A stretch of DNA of 64,000 nucleotides from Kribbella antiqua (GTDB taxonomy: Bacteria > Actinomycetota > Actinomycetes > Propionibacteriales > Kribbellaceae), in NCBI RefSeq assembly GCF_004345665.1, contig NZ_SLWR01000003.1, positions 434,001 to 498,000 of the forward strand, written 5' to 3'. Made by a program: the position numbers and the translations under genes. The notes beneath the pieces are model-generated. The model was not told the DNA's origin. It saw nothing but the letters and a program-made list of their open reading frames with translations, and did no database searches. Of this stretch, positions 40,812 to 49,778 are shown in pieces (the stretch's first letter is position 1; each line of letters opens with the position of its first letter).

Positions 40812-41842
40812 GCCATGGCGGGAGCGGTGACGCCGAGCCAGTCGTCGATTTCAGCCAGCAGATTCTTCTGTACGTCGTCTGGCGCGGTGGACGCGAGTAC
40901 CGAGGCGCGAGCCAAGTCCGCCAGTTCGGTGTCGGTGAAGTTGTGGACCGAGCGGGCTGTCTCGTATTGCTCGGCCAGACGGGAGCCGAAGAGCAGAGGG
41001 TCGTCCGCGCCAAGGGCGATTCGGGCGCCGGCCTCGTAGAGCTGGCGGAGTGGGACGTCCTCAGCGCGGTGGTAGACGCCAAGCGACACGTTGGAGGCCG
41101 GGCAGACCTCCAGGGCGACCTGTGCGTCGACCACGCGCTTCAGCAGCTCCGGGTCTTCGACAGAGCGCACCCCATGACCGATCCGACCGGCGCCCAGCTC
41201 GTCCAGGCAGGTGCGGACGGTTGCTGGACCACAGAGCTCACCACCGTGCGGTACGGCGAGCAGTCCGGCGTTGCGGGCGATCCGGAAGGCGGCAGCGAAC
41301 TCGGACGTCGTACCGCGGCGCTCGTCGTTCGACAGGCCGAACCCGACCACGCCACGGCCGACGTACTGCGCTGCCAGCCGGGCGAGGGTCCGTGCGTCCA
41401 GAGGGTGCCTGGTGCGGTTAGCCGCGATCACGACCTGCACAGCGATGCCGGTGGAGGCTGCCGCATCCCGTGCGGCGTCCAGCACGAGGTCGGTGAACTC
41501 GGTGATGCCATGGAAGCGGTTCGCGTACCCGGACGGGTCCACCTGGATCTCCAGCCAGCGCGACCCGTCAGCGCTGTCGTCCTCGGCCGCCTCCCGGACC
41601 AGACGTCGTACGTCGTCCTCCGTGCGCAGCACCGAGCGGGCGATGTCGTAGAGCCGCTGGAACCGGAACCAGCCGCGCTCGTCCGCCGCGGACAGGTCCG
41701 GCGGCCAGTCGGTGCGCAGCGCGTCCGGCAGCCGGACACCGTGCTTGTCGGCCAGCTCGACCAGCGTCAGATGCCGCATCGAGCCGGAGAAATGCAGATG
41801 CAGATGCGCCTTCGGCAGCACCCGCAGGTCCCGATGCGTCAT
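40808..41842 (-). CDS. adenosine deaminase family protein
   Basis: 344 residues, an amidohydrolase TIM barrel. The zinc ligands are H15 and H17 in AHLHLHFSGS, later the His of AVPHGGELCG with its adjacent Glu, and the Asp of GADDPLLFG. The usual HLDG reads HFSG, the variant typical of one actinobacterial adenosine deaminase-like group, so the true purine substrate may differ. In many actinobacteria this gene lies between murB and aspC-secE, as here. Confidence 0.85.
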   Translation of the reverse strand: MTHRDLRVLPKAHLHLHFSGSMRHLTLVELADKHGVRLPDALRTDWPPDLSAADERGWFRFQRLYDIARSVLRTEDDVRRLVREAAEDDSADGSRWLEIQVDPSGYANRFHGITEFTDLVLDAARDAAASTGIAVQVVIAANRTRHPLDARTLARLAAQYVGRGVVGFGLSNDERRGTTSEFAAAFRIARNAGLLAVPHGGELCGPATVRTCLDELGAGRIGHGVRSVEDPELLKRVVDAQVALEVCPASNVSLGVYHRAEDVPLRQLYEAGARIALGADDPLLFGSRLAEQYETARSVHNFTDTELADLARASVLASTAPDDVQKNLLAEIDDWLGVTAPAMA

Positions 41843-41916
41843 TACAGAAGGTTACCGGCAGATCGCCCGTCCAGAAAACCGAGCCCGCCCAGCAACTGGG
41901 CGGGCTCAAGGCACTC

Positions 41917-43110
41917 TCAGCTCAGCAGCTTGGCGATGCGGCCGACGCCTTCGGCCAGGTCGGCGTCGCCGAGCGCGTAGGACAGCCGCAGATAGCCGGG
42001 TGCGCCGAACGCCTCGCCGGGCACAACCGCGACCTCTGCCTCGTCCAGGATGATCTCGGCCAGCTCCGCCGACGAGGCCGGCGTACGCCCGTTGATCTCC
42101 TTGCCGAGCACGCCCTTGACCGACGGGTACGCGTAGAACGCGCCGGTCGGCTCCGGGCACTCGATGCCGGGGATCTCGTTCAGCAGCTTCACCATCGTCT
42201 GCCGCCGCCGGTCGAACGCCTTCTTCATCTCGTCGACCGCGCTCAGGTCGCCGGTCAGCGCGGCGATCGCGGCCCGCTGGGCGATGTTGCAGACGTTCGA
42301 GGTCTGGTGCGACTGCAGGTTGGTGGCGGCCTTGATCACGTCCTTCGGGCCGATCATCCAGCCGACCCGCCAGCCGGTCATCGCGTACGTCTTCGCGACA
42401 CCGTTCAGTACGACTGTCCTGTCGGCCAGCTCCGGTACGGCGACCGGGATCGACGTCGAGGTGGTGTCGCCGTACGTCAGGTGCTCGTAGATCTCGTCGG
42501 TGACCACCCAGATGTCGTGCTCCAGCGCCCAGCGGCCGATCGCCTCGACCGCCTCCGGGCTGTCGACCGCGCCGGTCGGGTTCGACGGGGAGCAGAACAG
42601 CAGGGCCTTGGTCTTCTCGGTCCGGGCCGCCTCCAGCTGCTCGACGGTGACCAGGTAGTTCTGCGTCTCGTCCGCGAGTACCTCGACCGGCACACCGCCG
42701 GCCAGTTGGATGGCCTCGGGGTACGTCGTCCAGTACGGCGCCGGCAGCAGCACCTCGTCACCAGGGTCGAGGAGCGTCGCGAACGCGTTGTAGACCGCGT
42801 GCTTGCCGCCGTTGGTGACGAGCACCTGAGCCGGCTCGACCTCGTAGCCGGAGTCGCGCTTGGTCTTGTCGACAATCGCCTGCTTCAGCTCCGGGAGACC
42901 GCCGGCCGGGCTGTACCGGTGGTTCTTCGGATCGCGGGCCGCCTCGACCGCGGCCTCGACGATGTAGTCGGGCGTCGGGAAGTCTGGCTCACCCGCGCCG
43001 AACCCGATCACCGGCCGCCCGGCCGCCTTGAGCGCCTTCGCCTTGCTGTCGACCGCCAGTGTCGCCGACTCACTGATGGCACCGATCCGTGCCGAAACCC
43101 TGGAACCCAT
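41917..43110 (-). CDS. aspartate/prephenate-type PLP aminotransferase
   Basis: 397 residues from the ATG at 43110; a second ATG three codons upstream is possible. Fold type I class I aminotransferase: PLP-phosphate and substrate segments [41 protein letters not shown], and the lysine in [16 protein letters not shown]. It is close to the aspartate aminotransferases of the Ib subgroup, some of which also transaminate prephenate. The position next to tRNA-Trp-secE-nusG is conserved in actinobacteria. Confidence 0.9.
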   Translation of the reverse strand: MGSRVSARIGAISESATLAVDSKAKALKAAGRPVIGFGAGEPDFPTPDYIVEAAVEAARDPKNHRYSPAGGLPELKQAIVDKTKRDSGYEVEPAQVLVTNGGKHAVYNAFATLLDPGDEVLLPAPYWTTYPEAIQLAGGVPVEVLADETQNYLVTVEQLEAARTEKTKALLFCSPSNPTGAVDSPEAVEAIGRWALEHDIWVVTDEIYEHLTYGDTTSTSIPVAVPELADRTVVLNGVAKTYAMTGWRVGWMIGPKDVIKAATNLQSHQTSNVCNIAQRAAIAALTGDLSAVDEMKKAFDRRRQTMVKLLNEIPGIECPEPTGAFYAYPSVKGVLGKEINGRTPASSAELAEIILDEAEVAVVPGEAFGAPGYLRLSYALGDADLAEGVGRIAKLLS

Positions 43111-43162
43111 GGTGCCCATCCTGGCACTGCGGGCTCCGGCGGCACACCCGGGGATCGTGGTG

Positions 43163-43255
43163 GCGGACCGCCAGGCCATCACAATCACGCGATCCGGACG
43201 GGTCCAGGCGGGAGCGCCGCCCGCGGGCGGCAGTTGTGATGGCCTGGCGGTCCGC
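43163..43255. repeat. long hairpin with 22-bp perfect arms and an inner palindrome
   Basis: Arms GCGGACCGCCAGGCCATCAC plus AA (43163-43184) and its exact complement (43234-43255). The loop contains a perfect 16-bp palindrome GCCGCCCGCGGGCGGC (43216-43231). It sits in the 404-bp gap between divergent aspC-like and tRNA-Trp genes. The rest of that gap is non-coding apart from the promoter at 43409-43438. Confidence 0.65.
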
Positions 43256-43408
43256 GGACGTGATCCAGGGCACAGGCGGAGTGGGGCGGGTGGGGAGCGT
43301 GGGGCGGGGAACACGCGGGGGGTGTGGTCCGTTGGGATCCCGTGGAGGCTGTATGGTTCTGGTCGCGGTGCGGCGCCCGGTTCGGGTCGTGCGCGGTGGG
43401 AACCTCAG

Positions 43409-43438
43409 TTCGACCAGGTGGCTCCGACCCCGTACACT
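43409..43438 (+). promoter_or_regulatory. promoter of the tRNA-Trp/secE/nusG unit
   Basis: TTCGAC (43409-43414), an 18-bp spacer and TACACT (43433-43438), about 77 bp before the tRNA-Trp gene. Confidence 0.5.
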
Positions 43439-43514
43439 CTTCTAGTCCGGGCGTTGGTGGCCCTGATCCGGCATGCCCGAGATCAGGTCCCGCGCGGCGT
43501 CCGGAGGATTGCAG

Positions 43515-43587
43515 AGGGCACTAGCTCAACTGGCAGAGCATCGGTCTCCAAAACCGAAGGTTGGGGGTTCAAGTCCCTCGTGCCCTG
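43515..43587 (+). tRNA. tRNA-Trp (anticodon CCA)
   Basis: Cloverleaf: acceptor AGGGCAC/GTGCCCT, D-arm GCTC/GAGC, anticodon stem TCGGT/ACCGA with loop CTCCAAA, T-arm GGGGG/CCCTC around TTCAAGT. Its place just before secE is the conserved actinobacterial arrangement. Confidence 0.95.
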
Positions 43588-43642
43588 CAAATCCTGACCG
43601 GCGCAGGGCCGGTCAGGCCGCCGCTAGCGAAAGAGGTTGGTC

Positions 43643-43885
43643 GTGACGGAGACGCGCACCCCGGCACCGTCCGGCGCCGGCAAGCCTGCGGAAGGCAAGC
43701 AGGGCAATCGCCTGCTGCGCTTCTACCGCCAGGTGGTTGCCGAGCTCCGCAAGGTCGTCTGGCCGACTCGCAAGCAGCTCTCCACCTACTTCGTGGTGGT
43801 CCTGACCTTCGTGGTGTTCGTCATCACGATCGTCTCGGTCCTCGACCTCGCCTTCGGCTGGGCGATGTTCAAGATCTTCGGCTGA
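43643..43885 (+). CDS. secE: preprotein translocase subunit SecE
   Basis: 80 residues from the GTG at 43643, with AAAGAGG at suitable distance; a TTG two codons earlier is less likely. The short form of SecE: a basic cytosolic helix [20 protein letters not shown], then one membrane span ([20 protein letters not shown]). It clamps SecY in the translocon. A 97-bp gap separates it from nusG. Confidence 0.95.
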   Translation: MTETRTPAPSGAGKPAEGKQGNRLLRFYRQVVAELRKVVWPTRKQLSTYFVVVLTFVVFVITIVSVLDLAFGWAMFKIFG

Positions 43886-43982
43886 GGTTCGTAGCCGCCC
43901 ACGAACGCCGAGCCGGGGGTCCCGGGCCGCGGCCCGACCCGAAGCAGAGACAAGACCCGATGCACAGATGACGGAGTACAAC

Positions 43983-45182
43983 GTGTCCGAGCGCGACGAC
44001 GAGATCCTCGACTACGAGGACGAGTTCGACGTATCCGCTGACTCCGACGACGAGATCGACCTGGACCTCGACCTCGATCTGGACGACACCGACGACGATG
44101 ACGACGACCTGTTCGGTGACGACGAGGACGATGACGACGACCCGTTCGTGGACGTCGACGCTGACGATGAGGTCGAGATCGACGACGACGAACTGGACGA
44201 AGCCGAGGAGTACTCCGCCGACGACGAGGCCGAGGAAGGTCCCGCCGACGAGGACGACTCCGACGACGAGCCGGTCGTAGTGGTCGCCGCCGCCGACGCC
44301 GCGGAGGACGACGAGGTCGTGACCGCGGCCGACGTCGATGAAGCCGCCGACGAACTGGCCGCCGAGACCGCCGAGACGGCGAGCGACGACGTCACCGAGG
44401 AAGCGGCGGACGCCGACGAGCTCGTCTTCTCCAGCGCGGACTCCGGTACGGCGACCGACGACGAGGACGAGGCGGACGACGACGCCGACATGGACGCCTT
44501 CGCCGCCGCGGCCGCTGCCGCCGAGGCGCAGGCCGCCGACGAGGACGAGGAAGAGGAGCCGGGCGACCCGCTGGAGGAGCTGCGCTCCCGGCTGCGTTCG
44601 CAGATCGGCGACTGGTACGTCGTCCACACGTATTCAGGGATGGAGAACCGGGTCAAGGGCAACCTGGAGAACCGGATCAACTCCCTGAACATGGAGGACT
44701 ACATCTTCGAGATCATCGTGCCGACCGAGGAGGTCGCCGAGATCAAGAACGGGCAGCGCCGGATGGTCAAGCGCACCGTCCTCCCCGGCTACGTGCTGGT
44801 CCGGATGGACCTGACCGACGAGTCCTGGTCGACCGTGCGGCACACGCCGTCGGTGACCGGCTTCGTCGGGAACAGCCAGAAGCCCGTCCCGCTCAGCCTC
44901 GAAGAGGTGGAGAAGATGCTCGCTCCGGCCGTCGTGGCGGCGGCCGAGGCGGCGGCTGCCGAAGCCGGCGCCGCACCCGCCAAGACCGCGGCCAAGAAGA
45001 AGGTCGAGGTCGCCGACTTCGGTGTGGGCGACTCGGTCATGGTGGTCGACGGGCCGTTCGCGACCCTGCACGCCACGATCACGGAGATCAACGCCGACGC
45101 CCAGCGGATCAAGGCGCTGGTCGAGATCTTCGGCCGGGAGACCCCGGTGGAACTCAGCTTCAGCCAGATCCAGAAAGTCTAA
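43983..45182 (+). CDS. nusG: transcription factor NusG with a very long acidic N-terminal extension
   Basis: 399 residues from the GTG at 43983, which has ACGGAG 7 bp upstream; an ATG five codons earlier is the alternative. Residues 1 to about 205 are an Asp/Glu low-complexity tail with runs of up to six Asp. The NGN domain begins at [17 protein letters not shown] (about 209) and contains [19 protein letters not shown]. An Ala/Lys linker (about 320-340) separates it from the C-terminal KOW domain ([19 protein letters not shown]). It binds RNA polymerase and couples to ribosome or Rho. Actinobacterial NusG often has an acidic tail, but this one is long. Confidence 0.95.
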   Translation: MSERDDEILDYEDEFDVSADSDDEIDLDLDLDLDDTDDDDDDLFGDDEDDDDDPFVDVDADDEVEIDDDELDEAEEYSADDEAEEGPADEDDSDDEPVVVVAAADAAEDDEVVTAADVDEAADELAAETAETASDDVTEEAADADELVFSSADSGTATDDEDEADDDADMDAFAAAAAAAEAQAADEDEEEEPGDPLEELRSRLRSQIGDWYVVHTYSGMENRVKGNLENRINSLNMEDYIFEIIVPTEEVAEIKNGQRRMVKRTVLPGYVLVRMDLTDESWSTVRHTPSVTGFVGNSQKPVPLSLEEVEKMLAPAVVAAAEAAAAEAGAAPAKTAAKKKVEVADFGVGDSVMVVDGPFATLHATITEINADAQRIKALVEIFGRETPVELSFSQIQKV

Positions 45183-45194
45183 GGACCCGAAAGA

Positions 45195-45626
45195 ATGCCT
45201 CCGAAGAAGAAAATCGCTGCCCTGGTCAAGGTGCAGCTCCAGGCCGGTGCCGCAACGCCGGCACCGCCGGTCGGTACCGCGCTCGGTCCGCACGGCGTCA
45301 ACATCATGGAGTTCTGCAAGGCGTACAACGCCCAGACGGAGTCCATGCGCGGCAACGTGATTCCGGTCGAGATCACCATCTACGAAGACCGCTCCTTCAC
45401 CTTCGTCACCAAGACGCCGCCGGCGCCGGAGATGATCAAGAAGGCCGCCGGTCTGCAGAAGGGCTCGGCCGTCCCGCAGCGCGACAAGGTCGGCAAGATC
45501 ACCAAGGACCAGGTCCGCGAGATCGCCACCACCAAGATGCCGGACCTGAACGCCCGCGACATCGACGCCGCAATGAAGATCATCGAGGGCACCGCGCGCT
45601 CGATGGGCGTCACGATCGACGGCTGA
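45195..45626 (+). CDS. rplK: 50S ribosomal protein L11
   Basis: 143 residues, full length. The proline-rich N-terminal domain [20 protein letters not shown] and the RNA-binding C-terminal domain ([20 protein letters not shown] then TARSMG) are unmistakable. It binds 23S rRNA at the GTPase-associated centre, where thiostrepton also binds. It starts 12 bp after nusG and is followed by rplA. Confidence 0.97.
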   Translation: MPPKKKIAALVKVQLQAGAATPAPPVGTALGPHGVNIMEFCKAYNAQTESMRGNVIPVEITIYEDRSFTFVTKTPPAPEMIKKAAGLQKGSAVPQRDKVGKITKDQVREIATTKMPDLNARDIDAAMKIIEGTARSMGVTIDG

Positions 45627-45751
45627 GTCCAGCCTTCAGCGGTACGACGTAGGCCGGGGTGACCGGCTGATCGCCGTACCGGCAACAACTTCACGCAGTA
45701 GTGGCAGGGCGAAAGCGCCGCCCGGAGACCACACCCCAGAGAGGAACACCC

Positions 45752-46474
45752 ATGGCACAGCGCAGCAAGGCTTACCGCACGATCGCGGAGAAGATTGACT
45801 TCGACCACCTGTACACGCCGCTCGAGGCGATCCGGCTGGCCAAGGAGGCCGCCGGCGGCAAGAAGTTCAACTCCACCGTGGACGTCGCGATGCGGCTCGG
45901 GGTCGACCCCCGCAAGGCCGACCAGATGGTGCGCGGCACCGTCAACCTTCCGCACGGCACCGGCAAGACGGCACGGGTCCTCGTCTTCGCCACCGGTGAG
46001 AAGGCCGAGGCCGCGAAGGCCGCCGGCGCCGACTTCGTCGGCGACGACGACATGATCAAGAAGGTGACCGACGGCTGGCTCGACTTCGACGCCGTCGTCG
46101 CCACCCCCGACCTGATGGGCAAGGTCGGCCGCCTCGGCCGCGTCCTCGGCCCGCGCGGTCTGATGCCGAACCCGAAGACCGGCACGGTCACCCCGGACGT
46201 CACGAAGGCCGTGACCGACATCAAGGGCGGCAAGATCGAGTTCCGGGTCGACCGGCACGCGAACCTGCACTTCATCATCGGCAAGGCGTCGTTCGACGAG
46301 GCCCAGCTGGTGGAGAACTACAGCGCCGCGCTGGAGGAGATTCTGCGGCTGAAGCCCGCCAGCTCGAAGGGCCGGTACATCAAGAAGACCGTCTTCTCGA
46401 CCACGATGGGTCCGGGCGTCCAGGTTGACCCCAACCTGACCCGCAACCTCCTCGAGGAGTCGGCCGACGCCTGA
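45752..46474 (+). CDS. rplA: 50S ribosomal protein L1
   Basis: 240 residues from the ATG at 45752, with GAGAGGAA upstream; the frame starts earlier at 45701 without a proper ribosome site. Conserved L1 blocks: [39 protein letters not shown] and [12 protein letters not shown]. It forms the L1 stalk. L1 often represses its own operon in bacteria, but I could not identify a convincing binding site in the leader. A strong terminator follows 18 bp after the stop. Confidence 0.97.
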   Translation: MAQRSKAYRTIAEKIDFDHLYTPLEAIRLAKEAAGGKKFNSTVDVAMRLGVDPRKADQMVRGTVNLPHGTGKTARVLVFATGEKAEAAKAAGADFVGDDDMIKKVTDGWLDFDAVVATPDLMGKVGRLGRVLGPRGLMPNPKTGTVTPDVTKAVTDIKGGKIEFRVDRHANLHFIIGKASFDEAQLVENYSAALEEILRLKPASSKGRYIKKTVFSTTMGPGVQVDPNLTRNLLEESADA

Positions 46475-46491
46475 GTCGGACAAGCACACGC

Positions 46492-46527
46492 AGGGGCCCT
46501 GGTCTTCGGACCGGGGCCCTTCCGTTT
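46492..46527 (+). terminator. rplK-rplA terminator
   Basis: AGGGGCCCTGGTC pairs with GACCGGGGCCCTT around a TTCG tetraloop (46492-46521), followed by CCGTTT. The strongest intrinsic-type terminator in the window. Confidence 0.8.
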
Positions 46528-46574
46528 GCGCTTTGTCAGGTCAGCCTGGGTGGGCCCGCCCCTGCTAATCGCGC

Positions 46575-47626
46575 TCAGTCGGTGAAGCGGTGGGTGATGA
46601 GGTCGGGGGTCAGGTCTTCGGGGTGGGGGCAGCCGACCAGGCGGAGGCAGTGGTCGAGTTCATCACCGAGGTCGGTGATGAGGCGAGCGACGCCCTCGCT
46701 GCTGCCGACGGTCAGAGCCCAGAGTGCCGGCCGGCCGACGAAGACGGCTCGGGCGCCCAACGCCAGTGCGGTCAGGATGTGTTCCCCGCGGCGGATGCCC
46801 CCGTCGACGTACACCTCGGTGCTCGTTCCCGCGAGCGCCTCCGCGACCTCCGGCAACGCCTGCGCCGTGGGAATGGAACCGTCGAGCTGACGGCCGCCGT
46901 GGTTCGACACGATGACTCCGGCAGCACCTGCGTCCGCACACCGCTTCGCGTCGTCGCTGCGCAGCACGCCCTTGACCACCACGGGCAGCCCGTCCGCTCG
47001 GCCAGCCAACCGATCACATCCGGACTCAGGTCATCCGCCTTCGCCAAGTCCTCGTCGACCCATTCACCTTCCGGCAGGTTCGCCAACCACTGTCCCGGCT
47101 GCTCCAGGTCCCACACCGTCTGCCCGGTGTCTTCCTTCCGGCCCACCACCGGAGTGTCGACGGTCAACACGACAGCCCGCGCGCCGCCCTCGACGGCGGC
47201 ATCCAGCATCCGCTTGGTGATCTCGCGGTTCCGCACGATGTAGATCTGCAACCACCACTGCGCACCGGTCGCATCGATGTCGGCGAAGGTCGTACCGGCG
47301 TTGCTGGAGATGCCAATCAAGGAGTTCGCCGCGGCCACGCCCTTCGCCATCGCAGCCTCACCACCGGGATCGGCCATCCGGTGCATGGTTGACGGCGCCA
47401 CCAGCACCGGCACGTCAACCGCCGTACCGAGGACAGTCGTACTCATGTCCACCGCGGAGACGTCATTCAGCACCCGTGGACGGAACCGGTACGCCGACCA
47501 GGCAGCAACAGCCTCGCCCACGCTGACCCCGCCGGCCGACCCCTGCCGAAAGTACCGATGCACAGCTTCAGGCAGCTTCTCGGCGGCCGCGGCTTCAAGC
47601 GTGTCGATCCATCGCATGCGCCCCAT
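46575..47626 (-). pseudogene. FMN-dependent alpha-hydroxy-acid oxidase/dehydrogenase, frameshifted
   Basis: The first part (47626 to about 46992) reads through the N-terminal lactate-oxidase-like barrel (RPRVLNDVSAVDMSTTVLGT, VLVAPSTMHRMADPGGEAAM) to DLSPDVIGWLAERTG. The remainder is in another frame and gives LPVVVKGVLRSDDAKRCADA, the catalytic SNHGGRQLDG and the FMN-phosphate DGGIRRGEHIL. One missing C in the plus-strand run at 46989-46991 (CCC for CCCC) explains the break; adding it restores about 350 residues with all key residues. Either a real inactivating mutation or a sequencing error. Substrate would be lactate, glycolate, mandelate or similar. Confidence 0.85.
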
Positions 47627-47692
47627 CGTCGCATCCCGCCGGAGCCCACGCGCAGACGATCGCGGCCGATGCGGAGCTCGCGGAGCCCGGCG

Positions 47693-48430
47693 TCAGAGCG
47701 GGGTTAGGACGCAGAACTCGTTGCCCTCTGGGTCGGCCAGGACCGTCCACGGCACATCGCCCTGGCCGACGTCGATGTCGGTAGCGCCGAGGGCCCGCAG
47801 CCGGGCCACCTCCGCGGGGTGATCGTCGCCGGGATACGGCCGGAGGTCGAGGTGGACGCGGTTCCAGCCGGTCTTCGGGTCGGGCGTGCGAAGGAACTCG
47901 AGATACGGGCCGACACCCTTGGCGGAGCGGAGCACCGCATGCTCGTCGGTGACCTCGTGCACAGTCCAGTCCATCGCCTCGCCCCAGAACCGGGCCATGG
48001 CTCGCGGATCCGCGCAGTCGACCACCACCGCGGCCATCGGCCCGGTATCCCGGTAGATCGATCGAGGCTCCAACACGCAGAACTCGTTGCCCTCCGGATC
48101 GGCGAGGACCGTCCACGGCACGTCGCCCTGGCCCACGTCGACGGGCGTCGCGCCGAGATCCTGGAGGCGCGCGACCAGCTCCGCCTGATGAGCCGCAGAG
48201 GTGGTGGCGAGATCGACGTGCACGCGGTTCTTCACCGTCTTGGGGTCCGGAACGGCAATGATGTCGACGCAGACGGCGACGGGGTCGGGATAGGTGAAGT
48301 CCTCAGGTTCGAGGTTGGTCACGCCAGGTCCTTCGCTGTCCACACCCCAGCCGAGCGCCTCCGCCCAGAACCGGCCGAGTGCGGAGTCATCCCGAGCCTT
48401 CATCGCAATCTGGACAAGTCGCGTCGCCAT
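47693..48430 (-). CDS. tandem VOC (glyoxalase/bleomycin-resistance fold) protein
   Basis: 245 residues from the ATG at 48430. Two consecutive VOC half-domains of about 120 residues each end with the same text, VGQGDVPWTVLADPEGNEFC then VL. DNA identity between the halves is also high around 47715-47780 and 48077-48147, so the gene arose by internal duplication. Actinobacterial relatives of this type are annotated only as VOC family proteins; ligand and activity are unknown. It is divergent from the PheS-like ligase and its leader peptide. Confidence 0.83.
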   Translation of the reverse strand: MATRLVQIAMKARDDSALGRFWAEALGWGVDSEGPGVTNLEPEDFTYPDPVAVCVDIIAVPDPKTVKNRVHVDLATTSAAHQAELVARLQDLGATPVDVGQGDVPWTVLADPEGNEFCVLEPRSIYRDTGPMAAVVVDCADPRAMARFWGEAMDWTVHEVTDEHAVLRSAKGVGPYLEFLRTPDPKTGWNRVHLDLRPYPGDDHPAEVARLRALGATDIDVGQGDVPWTVLADPEGNEFCVLTPL

Positions 48431-48504
48431 GCCGCCGATCCTATGCCCGCCAGGATCAGGAACCGCCCGTCCCCGGCAGGGCCGAATTTGGTGGACTTGG
48501 TAGG

Positions 48505-48510
48505 TATATT
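48505..48510 (+). promoter_or_regulatory. -10 element for a leaderless poly-Cys leader peptide
   Basis: TATATT lies 7 bp before the ATG at 48518, the spacing expected for a leaderless transcript. No good -35 match is visible. Confidence 0.5.
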
Positions 48511-48517
48511 GGCTGGT

Positions 48518-48601
48518 ATGACGCAGTATGGGCGGCGATTTCTTCGCCCCGGCCGGCACGACGGTGCCGACGGGGTGAGCTGCTGCTGCGCTCTCTCCTG
48601 A
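48518..48601 (+). CDS. leaderless Cys-Cys-Cys leader peptide upstream of the PheS-like ligase
   Basis: 27 residues beginning MTQYGRRFLRPGRHDG and ending GVSCCCALS. Three consecutive TGC codons (48581-48589) stand five codons before the stop sense end. It has no ribosome site but a -10 box 7 bp upstream. Leaderless reading frames with runs of Cys codons are known in mycobacteria as cysteine-responsive attenuators. The stop at 48601 is followed directly by the attenuator-like stem, and the ligase ATG is 59 bp further. Confidence 0.6.
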   Translation: MTQYGRRFLRPGRHDGADGVSCCCALS

Positions 48602-48646
48602 GGTGACCGTGGCCGACCGGGGTGTTTCCCCGTCGAAGCCGTCACC
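48568..48646 (+). promoter_or_regulatory. attenuator-like RNA with two exclusive pairings
   Basis: CGACCGGGG (48614-48622) pairs with CCCCGTCG (48628-48635) around TGTTT, extended by GGTGAC/GTCACC (48602-48607 with 48641-48646). An upstream copy, CGACGGGG (48568-48575), inside the leader frame just before the Cys codons, is perfectly complementary to the same CCCCGTCG. A ribosome stalled at the Cys codons would cover the upstream copy. Confidence 0.55.
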
Positions 48647-48660
48647 TTGGAGAGAAATCA

Positions 48661-49778
48661 TGTCCGTCCTCAGCCTTGAAGAACTGCACGCTGCCCTGTC
48701 CCTGCGCGACCTCACCGATCCCGCCGAAGGACCGCACGCGATCCAGCTGATCGTCGATTCCATCCGTACGGCGCTCGGCCGTGCTTGGCCGTACACGGAG
48801 ATCTGGACCAGGCGCGATCATCCCGTGGTCACGCTCGCCGACAACTACGACAACCTCGGGTACGCGGGAGACGCGGTCACCCGCGAGGCCCGGTACACGC
48901 GCTACGCGTCGGAAGGTGAAGTCCTGCGAAGTCACACGTCGGCGATGATCCCGCCGGCGCTGCGCGAGCTGGCCGGCTCCGACTCGTCCGATGTACTGAT
49001 GATCTGCGCGGGTATCTGTTACCGCCGGGACTCCGTCGACTGGCAGCACACCGGTACGCCGCACCAGCTCGACCTCTGGCGGATCAGCCGAAACGTGACC
49101 CTCGGCGAGCCTGAGCTCGAGGAGATGATCGCCCGGCTGGTCGACACGGTCCTGCCAGGTCAGACGTACCGGACGGTCCCGGCGGTCCACCCGTACACGA
49201 CGCGCGGCCGTCAGATCGACGTACTCCTCGACGACCAGTGGATCGAGATCGGCGAGTGTGGTGTCGCTGCGCCGCATGTCCTCCGCCGAGCCGGTCTCGA
49301 CCCCAGCTGGACCGGCCTGGCTATGGGGCCCGGCCTCGACCGGCTGCTGATGCTCCGCAAGGGCATCCGCGACATCCGGTTGCTTCGGTCAACCGATCCA
49401 CGCGTGGCCGAGCAGATGCTGGACCTCTCGCCGTACAAGCCGGTATCCGCGATGCCGCCAGTCCGCCGAGACCTTTCGGTTGTCGTCGACGCCTCGGCTG
49501 ACGTCTCACCGGAGGTGCTCGGCGACAAGGTCCGCGACGCACTCGGACCCGACGCCGACGCGGCGGAATCCCTCGAGGTCCTCGGCGAGACGCCGTACGT
49601 CGACCTGCCGCCGGCCGCTCGTGATCGCCTCCAGCTCACGCCGGGTCAGCGAAACCTGCTGGTCAGGCTGGTCCTCAGGCCGGTTGACCGGACCCTCACC
49701 GACGCAGAGGCGAACGCGTTACGCGACAAGGTCTACCGGGCGTTGCATCAAGGGTCTGTACTCGAGCTCATCGGCTAG
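48661..49778 (+). CDS. PheS-like class II ligase with C-terminal FDX-ACB domain
   Basis: 372 residues from the ATG with GGAGAG upstream. The class II synthetase core is of the PheRS alpha type: motif 2 in CYRRDSVDWQHTGTPHQLDL, motif 3 in GLAMGPGLDRLLML. The end (PPVRRDLSVVVDASADVSPE then LGDKVRDALG) is the FDX-ACB anticodon-binding domain usually found in PheT, so the layout resembles monomeric mitochondrial PheRS. It lacks the N-terminal tRNA-binding coiled coil of PheS. It should not replace the normal PheST. From memory, similar proteins are called PheS-related mystery ligase SrmL; unverified. The Cys leader suggests a link to cysteine supply (inference). Confidence 0.82.

Noticed and set aside
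45627..45751. L1-binding autoregulatory site between rplK and rplA
   Set aside because: The GC-rich leader contains repeated CCGG words, but no fold that I can match to the 23S rRNA L1 site.
48602..48660. T-box before the PheS-like gene
   Set aside because: No T-box core or specifier loop pattern is visible; the stem is better explained as part of a Cys leader attenuator.
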